Positions 1 through 11,377 of a stretch of DNA of 64,000 bases are shown here, one piece after another. Numbering within the stretch: position 1 is the stretch's first letter; each line of letters starts with the position of its first letter. The notes beneath the pieces are model-generated. The model did not search any database, was not told the origin of the DNA, and saw only the letters and a program-made list of their open reading frames with translations. The stretch is taken from assembly GCA_015680905.1 (NCBI GenBank), contig CM027382.1, forward strand, positions 5,766,001 to 5,830,000. Reading direction: 5' to 3'. Position numbers and translations under genes: made by a program. The stretch is from Coptis chinensis. Lineage: Eukaryota; Streptophyta; Magnoliopsida; Ranunculales; Ranunculaceae.

Positions 1-800
1 TGACATATTTGCTTGGGCGATTGAAGATATCACAGGAATAGATCGAGTTAAGCTTGCCATCACTTACATGAAGGAGGTCGCGAAGCCTATAAGGCGAAGA
101 TGAGAAGCGTAAAACCCAAATCTGGCGGAAGGGATTCACGAAAAGTTATACGGCTTAGGGATCTTGGGTATAATCGAGGGGCGTAGGATGTGCGGAATGG
201 TCATCCAACGTGGTCGCGGTTCCAAAAAAGAACGGCAAGGTTCGAATGTGTGTGGACTTTACAGATGTAAATAAAGAGTGTCCTAAAGACTGTTATCCTA
301 TGCCGCGGGTGGATGAGTTAGTAGATAGAACAACTGGTTTCAAGGTATTCTCTTTCATGGATGCTTCCATGGGATATAACTAGGTCGCGATGTTTGGCCC
401 AGATCAAGAAAAGACTACATTCGTGGTGGAAGGAGGTACTTATTGTTATACAAGAATGCCTTTTGGGTTGAAGAATGCGGGGGCTACATTTCAGCGGTTG
501 GGGGAAAAAATGTTCGAGGACAAGATTAGAAAGGGCATGGAAATATATATTGATGATATGGTGGAGAAAAGCATGTCGGAAGAGGAACATTTGAAGTGTC
601 TCCGGGGAAACCTTTCACATCTTCGGCGGAAGCATAGTCCGAAGTCGAACCCGGAAGAAATGCACATTCGGGGTCTTCAATTCGGGAAGTTCTTGGGTTA
701 TATAGTCACGTATCGTGGAATAGAGGCCAATCCCGCGGATCGGATCCCTAGTGGAGATGCCGTCCCCTCGAGAATGTAAAAAAGTGCAACGGTTGGCGGG
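1..800 (+). pseudogene. gypsy reverse transcriptase fragment
   Basis: Translation in mixed frames gives the start of a gypsy RT: a DIFAW motif near position 4, then MCVDFTDVNKECPKD-like sequence near 245-290, FSFMDA near 350, and the catalytic YIDDM motif near 543-560. An in-frame TAG follows the MGYN motif at about 381, and frame changes occur around 180-250 and after 640. The Asp pair of the YxDD catalytic motif survives. The same stretch of RT is present, far better preserved, at 63500-64000, so the two elements can be aligned directly. Confidence 0.85.
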
Positions 801-1439
801 GAAGAGTCGCAACATTGAACAGATTTATATCTAAATCATCGGACAAATCTGCAGACCGTTGTATAAACTTCTTGAGAAAAACGCCGATTTTTTCGATGGA
901 CCAATGAGTGTGAGGAAGCCTTCGGGGAGTTGAAGGTTTATTTAGGGAAAGCCCCTTTGCTATCATAGCGGGAGGGAGGAGATATTGTATCTCTATTTGG
1001 GGGTTTCAGAGTCTGCGATAAGTTCAGTTCTTGTGCGTATTGTAGAAAGATAGAGAAGCGGTTTATTTTTGAGTAAAACCATGCTATCCGTTGAGGCGCG
1101 ATCTGATAGAATTGAGAAGTATGCTTTAAGCGTTGATGTTCTCTGCATTAAAGTTGAAACCCTATTTCGATGCACACTCGGTGGTAGTGATAACAAATCT
1201 GCCTCTCAAACAAAGCGTTGAAGGCGAGAAAAGTCGAGGAGAATGCTTTGAAATGGGCGGTGATGCTTAGTTGTTCTGAAATCAAATATCGAGGTTAGAA
1301 CAAATGAAAAAAGCGCAAGCCATGGCGGAGTTCCTAGCAGAATTTCCAGCCGAGGATCCCACTTGGGGAGAGGAAATGGTTATGGATCGGGGAGGAAGAA
1401 TCTAAGGTCGCGTGATCCCTTGGACCCTGGGATACGCCG

Positions 1440-2005
1440 CAATGGTTGGAGAGTATTAGCGGACGGATCGATTCGCACACGGAAATGGGATTGGCGTGGT
1501 TTTGGTGACTCCTGACAACACAAGGCTGGAGTTATCGATGAAACTAGGATTTGCGGCTTCTAATAATGAGTCAGAATATGAAGCAGTGATAGCAGGTTTG
1601 AATATGGCACAGGATCTGGGAGTAAGCGAGTTATCGGTGTTCTCGGACTCTAACTTGGTTATTTGTCAGATGAATGGGGGGTTTGTGGCGCGTTGTCCAA
1701 GGATGGCACGATATTTAGAGGTTCTACGACAAAAAGCTAGTAAGTTCAAAAGGATTCAATTTGCTCATTTGGGCCGCGGTGAGAACAGACATGCCGACGC
1801 GTTAGCATTTGTTGCCACGATGCTTCCAGGAACAGAAGGTCGTTCTATTGAAGTAAGAGTTTTGAGCAGGCCTAGTACATCAGAAACTGAGAGTGTGTGT
1901 CTCACCGTTGAAAAGGAGATAGGATGGATGACGCCCATTAAAACTTTTCTTATGGGGCGAGATAGAAAATACCAAGGAGAGCGCCCGGTCGATGGAGCGG
2001 GTTAG
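1440..2005 (+). pseudogene. gypsy RNase H domain fragment
   Basis: The frame open from about 1496 to 2005 encodes an RNase HI fold. ADGS lies just upstream in another frame near 1460, followed by NNESEYEAVIAGL near 1561-1600, VFSDSNLV near 1640-1665 and RHADALA near 1786-1806. These match the four acidic positions (D, E, D, D) of RNase H. The first Asp is separated by a frameshift from the rest. In the retroelement this domain would degrade the RNA strand of the RNA:DNA hybrid. Confidence 0.8.
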
Positions 2006-2019
2006 CCAAAGATATGTTT

Positions 2020-3170
2020 TGTTAGATGGGGATTTGTACAAAAGAGTTTCCAGCGGACCACTCTTGAGATGCATAAGGCCACAGCGAGTGCAAGAAGTGT
2101 TGGCGAAGTACATGAAGGTGATTGTAGAAGTCACTCGGTGAATCCAACCCGACCCATAGATTGATATCGCGAGGGATATTTTTGGCCTCATATGAAGAAG
2201 GATGCAACAGTATGCAACAACTTGTGAGAAATGCCAAAGGTTTGCATAACTAATCCATTCCCGTGCGAATAACTGCATAATGTGTTTAGTCCGTGGCCGT
2301 TAAGCCATGTGGGCACTTCGATATAGTCGGGCCTTTGCCCACGGCCGGCAAGAAAGAAGATTTATGTTGGCCGCCAGCGATTATTTCACCAAGTGGGTGG
2401 AGGAGGGAGTGGCACTACAGCAAGTCAAAGAAGAGAATGTGAAGAAGTTCCTGCGGGAGAACATAATATCAGGTCGGTTTACCCCATACAATCATTGCAG
2501 ATAATGGAACACAATTTCTTTGGTGGAAAGGTGCGTCAATTTCTTCAAGCCTACAAAAAGTAAAGCGAAGTTCTCGGCCATATAATCCGGAGGGAATGGC
2601 CATGCCGAGGCATCAAACAAAATCATCATGGACAATTTAAAGAAAATTGGAAGACCGAAAAGGGCGTGGGCTGATGAATTGAATCATGTTTTATGGGCTT
2701 ATCGTTACTACCGCGGGACTTCGACGAATGAATCACCATTACGCAATGGCATATGGAGTAGAAATTTGTCATACCGGTGGAAATGATAGAAAACGCACAA
2801 GAACGGGGGCGTGGAAATGGGTCTTAATGAAAATATATTAGCCAATCGAGTTGGATATAATGGAGGAAAAAAAAAAGAATCACGGCTCGCATAATGAATG
2901 GAGAGGAGTATCATAGAAGGTTCTGGCGACGATATGATAAACGAAAAGCCGCGAGGATTCAGGGTTGGGGACTTGGTGCTGCGAAGGGTTACTCCGCCAC
3001 TAAAAAAGGAGAATGACGGCAAACTAGGACCCAACCGGAAGGACCGTATATGTCGTGACAAAAAAAGAAATCGGGCACTTACAAAATAGAGACCGGGGAG
3101 GGTAACGGTGGAAAACAATGGAATATAAGAATGCTGAAAAAATTCCATGAGAGGAGCGATTAATGTAGCT
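2020..3170 (+). pseudogene. gypsy integrase fragment
   Basis: A CEKCQRF-like zinc motif appears near 2220-2240. The catalytic core starts with DYFTKWVE near 2368-2400 and continues with sequence resembling the QFLSYNG-type segment near 2500-2540. RGFRVGDLVLRRV near 2952-2990 is the usual post-core C-terminal segment of plant gypsy integrases. Frames change at least four times, so this is a relic. Pol ends about 3160. Confidence 0.75.
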
Positions 3171-3287
3171 TCGATGAAACAAGCATATTTTGTGTAATGT
3201 ATATATGTTATATCGCGAATTCTAAGTCAATGAAACAAAGATTGCATTCACGGCTCAATAGCATGCATAGGGATTAATCAAAGGCAG

Positions 3288-4075
3288 TGAGGGGCGAGCC
3301 CTTCAGCGGACTATCGTCCAAACAAAATAGGGACAAAATGAAGCTGCCCCCCTATCGGGGCTTCCACGGCCGTTCAAAGACAGCCCGGGGGCGAGCCCTT
3401 CAGCGGACTATACGTCGAATCCAAAATAGGGCAAAATGAGCTGCCCCTATCGGGCTTCCGCTGTTCAAAGACAGCCCCGGGGACGAAACCCTTCCAGCGG
3501 ACTAACGTCCGAATCCAATCGGGGAAAATGAGTTGCCCACATAAGGCTTCACAGCCGTTGGAAGAAGCGGGGGCGAGCCAGCCAGCGGTCTGTAAGTCCG
3601 AATCAAAGCCGGGGGCAACCACGACTAGCTTCCACCGCATAAAGCAAAGCGGCCAGGGGGGACGAGCCCTTCCGGGACTATCGTCCGAATCAAAATAGGG
3701 GCAAAATGAGCTGCCCTATCGGGGCTTCACACCCGTTCAAAGACAATGAGGGGGACGAGCCGCCCAGCGGACTAACGTCGAATCAATGGGGGGCAAAATG
3801 AGCTGCCCCTATAAAGCTTCACAGCCGTTGGAAGAGAAGGGGGGGACAAGCCCTTCGCTGGACTGTAAGTCCGAATCAAACCGGGAAACCACGACTAGCT
3901 TCCGGTACTTGCATAAAGCCTTGGGGGCGAGCCCGCGGATTTGTAAGTCCTAATTAAACCGGGGCAACCCGACTAGCTTCCGCAGCTATACAAAGCGAAG
4001 CGGGGGGGAAGATCCTTCGGACTCGCTCCTTGTCCGAATCGAATCCTGGGGGCCACCCTAACTTGTGTAAAAACT
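3288..4075 (+). repeat. GC-rich tandem array, about nine units of 80-97 bp
   Basis: Units start with a G-run plus CGAGCCCTTCAGCGGACT, then a GTCCGAATC motif, a GGGGCAAAATGAGCTGCCCC hairpin-like core, and a CTTCCACAGCCGTTCAAAG end. Starts recur near 3288, 3388, 3478, 3567, 3657, 3749, 3838, 3924 and 4003. Later units lose the AAAATGAGCTGCC core and gain a CAACCACGACTAGCTTCC core, so two unit types are present. The array lies between integrase and the antisense ORF and is far richer in GC than the rest of the window. Confidence 0.85.
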
Positions 4076-4689
4076 ATACAAATAGATAAGGCAGGAGGAA
4101 GAGAGCCCTTCACCAACAGTGCCTTCAAATAACAAGGGACAATCATAGCTAATGTCCAGCTAACGGAGTTTGGAGATGCAAATGAAAAGGGATTAAGTCA
4201 AAGTAACATATTGATCAATGGCTCCATGCATAACGAAGTTAAAATACGTTGTAATCTAAACGCGACGAATAGTGAATTACATTGCAAAAGGAGCACAAAG
4301 GTACTAGCTACAAAAGCCATTGTTTTTCACAAACACAAAGATAATCGTTTAACTGTTACAAAACCAAGGCCATCTGCAAAGAAAGTAAGCCGACATGTGT
4401 TACTACTGAGGATCAGTAGTCGGTTCTTCAAGAGAAGTATTTTCATCTTCATCGATTGGGATCTTTGGCATCTTCGTTACTTTATCTTGGAGAAGGGACC
4501 GCTACTGGGATGGGAGTCGTTACACGATGGTAGGTAGGCGTCTCAAGCGGCTTCATACTTCACACTTGGTTCTACGAGGTCGGCGTCCCCTACAACAAGA
4601 GGAGGGTGGAAGCGATCGGCCCGGCAATTTAAGGCGATCAAGTTGTTGTTCTGCGATTCGCGTCGCGATCTTTTTTACGTAGCAAGCCT
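4076..4689. other. Retrotransposon spacer, no gene seen
   Basis: AT-richer sequence after the tandem array and before the antisense ORF. Short frames exist (for example 4211-4537 on the plus strand) but have no recognisable motif and look like chance. Confidence 0.4.
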
Positions 4690-6480
4690 CGAAATCGATC
4701 CAGCGGCCTCTTGGGCGACCTTATCCACAGCGGCAGAGTGGCAAGCCTCTCCGTCTCTGGAGGTCTGTCCATTTTGAATTGACACCCGCTACGTAATCGC
4801 GGTAATACGTCTCAACTACACAGCTCCTTATGAAGCTTGATTTGCCTTTGATCCGGTTCTCGTCCCTCTCCTTCTCCAGCTTGGCGTACCTTGCTTTCCA
4901 GCCGTCAGGGCCGTGTATCTCCTGCTTTGCAGCGTCCAAGTTCTCCACGGTCTGGTCAGGCCACGCAGCACATAGCCGATGTCTGGACTTCCGGTTTGCG
5001 GACATATGGGGTATAAGAGTAGCACAAAGAATGGAGAGATATCATCGACAATTGGTAAGCCACTACCCACTAGCCCAAGACATACCTTTTCCCATCCAGT
5101 GTAAATGGAGGCCCCAGTAGGAAAGCAACGGTACCGGCAGATCTCCATAAGCTTGATCCCGAGGCGGTGAGAGCTGAAAAATAAGGAAGCGGCCAACGGT
5201 GGGTTTTCAAAAGCCGAGTCTCGTGTAGTCACATCAGCGGTCCCTAGCCTTGAACTTGGGATGCCACACCTCGACAGCCCAGAGGTTAAAGGACCAGCCG
5301 AAGAAGAATCCTGTCTAGAGGCGTGAAGATATCACGGACCCAGGAGGAGGTTCATTGCGGCCCGATGGTTAGGGAAGGAACACGGCGAAGTTTTGGCCCT
5401 TTTGGTGGGAGGGCTCTTATTTGACACGTCAACAGGAGCATCCCCATCAGAGTCGCTGTCCCAAAGCTTGTACTTGTTCACATCCATGGCGGTGGCAGAA
5501 GGGGGAGCGGTATTAGCAGCAAAATCGTCCTCCCACTCAGCCACACGAGAGTAGGAAGGGGGAAGGGTTTCCGCGGTAGTAGTCTTGTTTTTAGTAGCAG
5601 CGGCACGTTGAGCAACAGCTCGTGAATGGGAGATTTTTTTGGTATAGTTGAAAGACTTGTAAGACGAACGTTTTCTTTTTTGAGGTGGGGATGGTTTGGG
5701 CTTTCTTTCTTTGGGGGGCGGCAGACGATAGAGGGGGCCTTGGTATTTGCCAATGTTTTTTAGAGAAGGGTCAAGTAACAGAGGAGTGGCTTTTTCCGGA
5801 TCAATGCCAAGGACTTCACACTGTGAACTCCCGAGTTCGCGGAGGGATTGGAAAATTTCTGAGTAAACACCGTTGTATATTTGGGATCGCGAATCTGGTC
5901 TCCAACCTACATCACCAAAACAAAAAGACAAATTAATGACAGGTGAGAGATAAATACCGCGACTCCTAACGGCTTACTTACCACTTGTTAGGAAATGGAG
6001 ATGCCTCAGAGAAACTTCCGGAGGGAGGTCCGCGGATAAAAATTACGGACACATACGGTAATGCGATGCCACACCTTGTCGGCGGTAATGTGAAGAAGGA
6101 AAAGACTTTTTTGAGGGCGAGTCAGAAGGATTGATATCCCACACCCCCGGTTTAGTGCTTTTCTTTATATAGAAGTGGGCAAGGATATCCGCGGAGTTGT
6201 ATTTTGGGGAGTGAGTCTCATTGTAGTGGTTGGCGGCATACATAACACGCCGAAGTTACCTATGCCCCGACCGCGGAGGAATGTTGAAATGGTTCTGAGA
6301 CCTCGGCGTCAAAGGGAGTTAAAGGGAAACGTAAGCCGGTATGCTATCTGTCTCTACGGTAGCTACTAGATAACCGGTGGCGATACTAAGTGAGGAAAGT
6401 GGGTGGCCGGACACATGTTCGAGAATAATGTCACCGGGAATGCCGTAAAGCGGCCTTAACAAGATCTAGATTGGGTCTGC
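4690..6480 (-). pseudogene. Antisense additional ORF (aORF) of Tat element
   Basis: Read on the minus strand, a single protein can be followed through several frames. Around 6420-6330 is YGIPGDIILEHV then SIATGYLVATVET, then YAANHYNETHSP and KPGVWDINPSD at 6243-6100, then SEIFQSLRELG with a Lys/Arg-rich PPKERKPKPSPPQKRKRSSY stretch inside 5931-5332, and a charged coiled-coil-like tail (WKARYAKLEKERDE) inside 5005-4721. This domain order is what I know from the extra antisense ORFs of Tat elements, often labelled putative gypsy-type transposon protein. The basic stretch could be a nuclear localisation signal. Its function in the element is not known. Stops and frameshifts separate every block. 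Confidence 0.65.
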
Positions 6481-7566
6481 GGTAATAGGGCCGGCTGTGA
6501 TGGCAGAGAAGGTGTCCTACCCGAAGTAGATGGAACAGCGGTGGGATCGGTAGAGTTTGAAGCCGGGGATTCAGATCGTCCGTGGGATTGATGACTAGAT
6601 CTAGGGGTAGAGGATCAGTTACCCGTGGTGGCGGGAGGATTGGGTGGAGGAGATGACCTCACATTCCGATGAAGTCATAATGGAAACAAAGGCAAGGAGG
6701 GAAATTCAGAAAAAGATAGATCGCCAATCTAGGAGAGGAAGATAATGAGGAAGCAACCCCAAAATAAACAATGAATGCACAAATAACGAGGAGGAAAGGA
6801 AAGGAAAACAATTTAAGACAAACACAGTAGCAAGAGGGCCAAAGCAATGGAGGGCGTAACCAAAACGTCTTGGGAGGTTCTTGTGAAAGAAAGTGGCACG
6901 AGGGAAAAGGGGAAGAGGTTGAAGAAGGTGAAGTTGAAAAGAAAAATGGTGAGGGTTTACTGTTTTGAGGATTTTGAGGGTTGTGAGAGAGGAGAGATTT
7001 TTAAAGCGGGTTGAGGGGCAGGGGACAAAAGAGTAACCGAACCGGCCGAGAAGAACCAAAGGAATAGGGGACGCGTGTAATCTCGATTTTTGAAGAAGCG
7101 ACATACTGGCGGCGTCGCCGTATTTCGCCGTATTTCCGTGGCAAGTCTGAGAGGAAGCCGCGTGGAACACGTCTTTGGGAGAAAAAGAGATAAAGGGACA
7201 GTGGGAGGGTCGGACAAAGAAGTATTCAGAGAGGGTGTACGGAAAAGAAAGAGTAGTTCACCGGCACCATTGCCAGTCAGCGGACCAACAATAGGGCGAG
7301 AGAGGGCATCTGTATAGGGCGTACACATGACCTAGGAGGTTAGTGGTGACAAAGGGACCGGATGCGGTATAGCATGGGAAGACAAGTTGCACAGATCGGA
7401 TCCAGCGGTATCCCAACCGCTCTAGAACTGCTGCGAAACGTGGAGAGTGGGAGAGCGGAACCAGAACCGCAAGATAACCGCTGCGGTACGAGAGGAGATA
7501 TATAAAAGAGAGAGAGAGAGAGAGAGAGAAAAAGAGAGGAGAAAAGAAAAAAAGAACGAGAGACGA
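6481..7566. other. 3' untranslated/LTR-like part of the Tat element
   Basis: No coding sequence recognised. The stretch includes a (GA)n run at about 7508-7530 followed by purine-rich sequence to 7565, which would suit a polypurine tract, but I could not identify an LTR with matching ends. The boundary with the receptor kinase pseudogene is abrupt near 7567. Confidence 0.4.
7508..7530. repeat. (GA)n microsatellite in a purine tract
   Basis: About eleven GA repeats followed by a long A/G-only run to about 7555. Confidence 0.85.
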
Positions 7567-7975
7567 GTAAGATTAGAAGTAGTGATCACAGTCTATACAC
7601 CAACGGTTCAGGTAGTGTTGTTTGGGAGTCTAGAATGTCGAATACAGGCGTTACTAATGCAACACTTGATGATTCAGGTAACTTGTATTTGAGAAATGAG
7701 TCAGTTACCATTTGGTCTACTTTTGAGAATCCAACCGATACTATTTTACCTAGGCAAAATTTTACTACTACGAAGAGTTTGCAATCTGGGCCTTATTCAT
7801 TTGTTTTACTTGATTCTGGTAATCTTTCTCTAAGATGGAATAGAGATACAATTTATTGGAACCAAGCTCTTAATTCTTCATTTACTGGGAACTTATCGTC
7901 ACCAAGTTCAGCTCTTCAGGAAATTGGAATTTTACAACTTTTTGATTCTACGTTCTTTGTTCCTGTTAATATGGC

Positions 7976-8578
7976 TATTGTGAATAACCAACAGTGGAAA
8001 CAATGCTATTCACTACAAATAGATCAACCCTACATAAGAATTGATCTTTCTCACTAGACAAGACTTCAACACCCTCCAAGTACTATCCCAACACTTCTCA
8101 ATATCAATTAACTAGCATATAAAGCTAAGTAAAGAGACTAATGCAAAAATAAAACAAACCACAAGACGAGATATATCGTGATTCGGCAATTTGCCTACGT
8201 CCACACTGCGAGTTCCAAGCTTTACTAGATGTCTAGAGTAACAGATTACAAGAGCTCTCAATTCACTTACAAAGAATGAACACTCAACTCACTAAGAATT
8301 GCTCTTTTACAATCACTCTCTTTCTTAGTTTTGGTTAGGTTAAGTTTTCAGAAAAAAAAAAAAAAAACTTAATTTTATACTGTTTCCGAAAACGGTCGAA
8401 GGCTTGCTGAAATATGGTGGAGCGCAAGCGCCCTTGGCTAGGCAAACTTCGAGCGCGCACGCGCCTAACATACTGTTCGTCTCAAATATGGTGGAGCACG
8501 GGCGCGCCCTTAGCAAGGCAAACTTCGAGCGCGCACACGCCTATCATACTGTTCGTCAAAGAGACCTTTTTCTCTACA
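7976..8578 (+). mobile_element. Solo LTR, copy A, in the lectin domain
   Basis: A 603-bp block interrupts the receptor gene between VNMA and YSSDY. It is flanked by a 5-bp duplication ATGGC (7971-7975 and 8579-8583). It starts TATTGTGAATAAC, alignable to the TGTTGGGGAATAAC start of copy B, and ends CTACA. It shares the CGTGATTCGGCAATTTGCCTACGTCC-type segment (8178-8206) with copies B and C. No internal retrotransposon sequence remains, so it is a solo LTR. It also contains a local duplication at 8411-8560. Confidence 0.75.
8411..8560 (+). repeat. Direct duplication of about 75 bp inside solo LTR A
   Basis: Two adjacent copies beginning AATATGGTGGAGC and ending CATACTGTTCGTC, each with the CpG-rich core CTTCGAGCGCGCAC. 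The copies differ at a few bases, mostly C/T or G/A changes at CG sites. Confidence 0.8.
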
Positions 8579-8630
8579 ATGGCTTATAGTAGTGATTATA
8601 GAGAAGGTACTGATGTTCTTAGATTTGTAA

Positions 8631-8749
8631 GTGCCTTCTAGCTTAGTTGGTAAAGCCTTTGGGTGATGATACCATAGGTCTGGGTTCGAACCTCGCTACA
8701 CATTATTGAGTTACTGATCTCTTTAAAAACAGGCCGACTTGCCACACAT
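8631..8749 (+). mobile_element. tRNA-derived SINE, copy 1
   Basis: About 119 bp inserted between DVLRF and FLRLD of the receptor pseudogene. It has an A-box-like TAGCTTAGTTGGTAAAG and a B-box GGTCTGGGTTCGAACCTC spaced as in a tRNA, followed by TTACTGATCTCTTTAAAAACAGGC. The same layout occurs at 45389-45515 (minus) and, 5'-truncated, at 37058-37132. Imperfect flanking duplication ATTTGTAA / ATTTTCTAA. Confidence 0.8.
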
Positions 8750-9341
8750 TTTCTAAGACTTGATCCTAATGGGAACTTGAGGATTTATAGTTCTATTAGT
8801 GGGAATGGTGATTCTACTAGAGGTGGGCAACTATTTCAGATCAATGTAAAGTTTATGGATGGTGCGGTAATATGGGTATTTGTAGTTACAACAATTCTTT
8901 GACTCCTGTGTGTGGTTGATTGTCTGTCTCAAAACTATGAGTTTTTGGATCCAAATGTTAGTAGAAAGGGTTGCAAGAGGAAGGTGAAGCTTGAAGCTTG
9001 CCAAAGCAATGCTACTATGTTGGAGTTTGACCATACCCAATTTCTTACTTATATGCCTGAGCTCTCTTCTCAGATTGTCGTCATTTGGGTTTCGGCTTGT
9101 AGGGAGAATTAGCTTGTAGGTGGTTCTTGTGTTGCTTCTACCTCCTTAGCTGATGGTACCAGGCAATGTTACCTGAAGGTGTTGAGTTTCCTTAGTGGGT
9201 GTCAGTCCCCTGCTCTCCCTAGTAAGTCATTCATTAAGGTTTGTAGTCCTGGGCTCCCTAATCCCCCCCTCCAATTGTGAATTCAAACTCAAGGCGTTCT
9301 AGAAAACTATCAACTTGGGTAGTTGCAGTTGCGGTGTTGAC

Positions 9342-10024
9342 TGTTGGGGAATAACGATATCAATTGATCCCCACTACACAGATAACTTGTAATATAAACT
9401 CAACTACTACTCTAGACAAATTCTAAATATTCACTACAACCAACCTAACATGCACAACTCTCTAAACAACTATTAACAACAGATAATAATAAAAGAAATA
9501 AAAGCATACCACAACACAAAGATATACTATGGTTCGGCCAATAATGGTGCCTACTTCCACAAAAGCTAATCATTTTATAAAGTAGGAAGGAATATTACAA
9601 TCACTCCTTTCAGTCTCTCACCTTACTAGATCACTTCTCTCTCTTTACAGGTTTTCTCTTTACAAAGGTTATCTCTCAATTTTGATAGCTCTCAAAATTA
9701 GGTTTCTTTTCCGTGACTTGTGTTGGCTTATTCGTCTATTAGGTTTTGCCAAAAACCCCTTTCTTATGCTGGAAACTCGCGGTTCTCAGAAATAGAAATT
9801 CTGATGAAAATAGACTTGAGCGCGGGCGCGTGCCCTCTTCGAATTTTAGGGGAAAAAAAAATCAGTAGACTTGTTTCGGAAAAAGCTAAGAAAAAAAAAA
9901 CTATCTTCTTTTTCTCCAAGGCTCCTTGGGCAAGACTAGTTTCGAGCGTTCGCTTGCTCAAACTTCTTTACGCAAACATCACCGGATTCTCTCCTTCTTC
10001 CTCATGTGAGGGATAACTCCAATA
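9342..10024 (+). mobile_element. Solo LTR, copy B, in the transmembrane region
   Basis: A 683-bp block flanked by a perfect 5-bp duplication TTGAC (9337-9341 and 10025-10029). Starts TGTTGGGGAATAACGA and ends CTCCAATA (CTCCAACA with one change). Removing it restores VAVAVLT joined to TLVGAVLM of the receptor transmembrane segment. Contains the TATGGTTCGGCCAAT...CCTAC segment of the family near 9528-9560. Confidence 0.88.
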
Positions 10025-10092
10025 TTGACTACACTCGTGGGTGCGGTACTTATGCAGGGAGGACTTTGGTTATGGTGTTGTAGGAACAATTC

Positions 10093-10488
10093 TTGAACTA
10101 GGATGGACTAAGTTTTGGGTTCAGACGGATTCTACAGCAGCGGCAGCAGCATTTCAGCACAACCAAGTTCATTGGCAGTGCAAGGGAGAATGGGAGAGGG
10201 TTTGAAAGAAAATGCAGTGGCTCCTCATCTCCTCAACTTGGAGAGAAGTCAACTTCTCAACAGATGCATGGGCTAGAATGGGGACGTCTCTTCCTGAAGA
10301 CGCCAAGCAATGGTGGAACTATAGAGCAGATTTTATATCAAAGCTTGAAAACCAAAACACAACCTATTTTAGATTCGCACCTTAACAATGTAATGAGGAG
10401 ACTTGCACAGTAATGCCTCCAGTTTTAATGATTCTTTCATTGTAACCGTTTCTTTTGCTTAATACAAATTATCCTTAGCAAAAAAAAA
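10093..10488 (+). mobile_element. 5'-truncated LINE tail with RNase H remnant
   Basis: 396 bp flanked by 14-bp duplications TGTAGGAACAATTC (10079-10092) and TGTAGGAATAGTTC (10489-10502, two changes). It encodes FWVQTDSTAAAAA and DAKQWWNYRADFISKLENQ, the end of a plant LINE RNase H domain, closes with TAA near 10381-10385, and ends in a short 3' tail CTTAGCAAAAAAAA. A stop lies inside the RNase H part. Confidence 0.85.
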
Positions 10489-11377
10489 TGTAGGAATAGT
10501 TCCAAGTTTGGGGCCTTATCGACACAATACACCCTTCTAGAGTATGCTTCAGCAGTGCTCCAGTTCAGTTCTCGTACAAGGAGCTTCAGCGTTCTACTAA
10601 GGGGTTTAAGTATAAGCTAGGCTAGAGCTGAAGATTTTGGGGCCGTTTATAAAGGTATTCTGGACATTAGAACTGTGGTTGTCGTCAAACAACTTGAAGG
10701 GATTAACAAGGTCAAAAGCAATTTAGGATGGAGCTAGGTTGCAACTATAAGTAGCACTCACCATTTGAATTTAGTTAGGTTGATAGGGTTCTGCTCTGAA
10801 GGCCGACACAAACTGTTGGTTTATGAGTTCATGAAAAATGGGTCATTGGATGATTTCCTATTTGTAAAGGATGAGGCATCAGGAAAATTGATGGACTAGT
10901 AGACTCGATTCAACGTAGCACTTGGTACTGCAAAGGGGATAACGTATATGCATGAGGAAATGAGGAATGTCGAGATTGTATTGTACATTGTGACCTAAAG
11001 CCAGAGAACATACTTTTGGATGAAATTTTCAATGCTAAAGTTTATGACTTTGGCTTGGCAAAGCTCATCAATTTAGATGACCATCGATACTGAACCTTGA
11101 AGAGTGTAAGAAGCCAGGAACTAGAGGGTACTTAGACCCAGAATGGCTGGCAAACCTTCCAATCACATCTAAGTCCAACGTCTACAGCTATGGAATGGTG
11201 TTGTTGGAGATAGTAAGTGGACGAAGGAGCTTTGAAGTATATGCAAAGATAGGTAGGAATTGGAAGAAATTTTTGATGTGGGCATATGAAGAGTTTGAGA
11301 AGAGAAATATAAACAACATCCTGGATAAAATGCTAGCTGAGGATGAAGTAGACATGGAACAAGTCATGAGGGCTATC

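Larger units (their letters stand above)
1..7566 (+). mobile_element. Ty3/gypsy retrotransposon, Tat lineage, decayed 3' part
   Basis: Pol-type domains follow one another in gypsy order (reverse transcriptase, RNase H, integrase), then a GC-rich tandem array and an antisense ORF. An extra antisense ORF downstream of pol is known from Tat-lineage elements (for example Grande), which is why I assign this lineage. The 5' end lies outside the window. The right end is placed where homology to the receptor kinase gene starts, near 7567; I could not find a convincing 3' LTR end or target duplication. Stops and frameshifts throughout mean it cannot encode its own mobility. Confidence 0.8.

Noticed and set aside
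8670..8700. tRNA-like B-box GGTTCGAACC
   Set aside because: No cloverleaf can be closed; it is the head of the SINE at 8631-8749.
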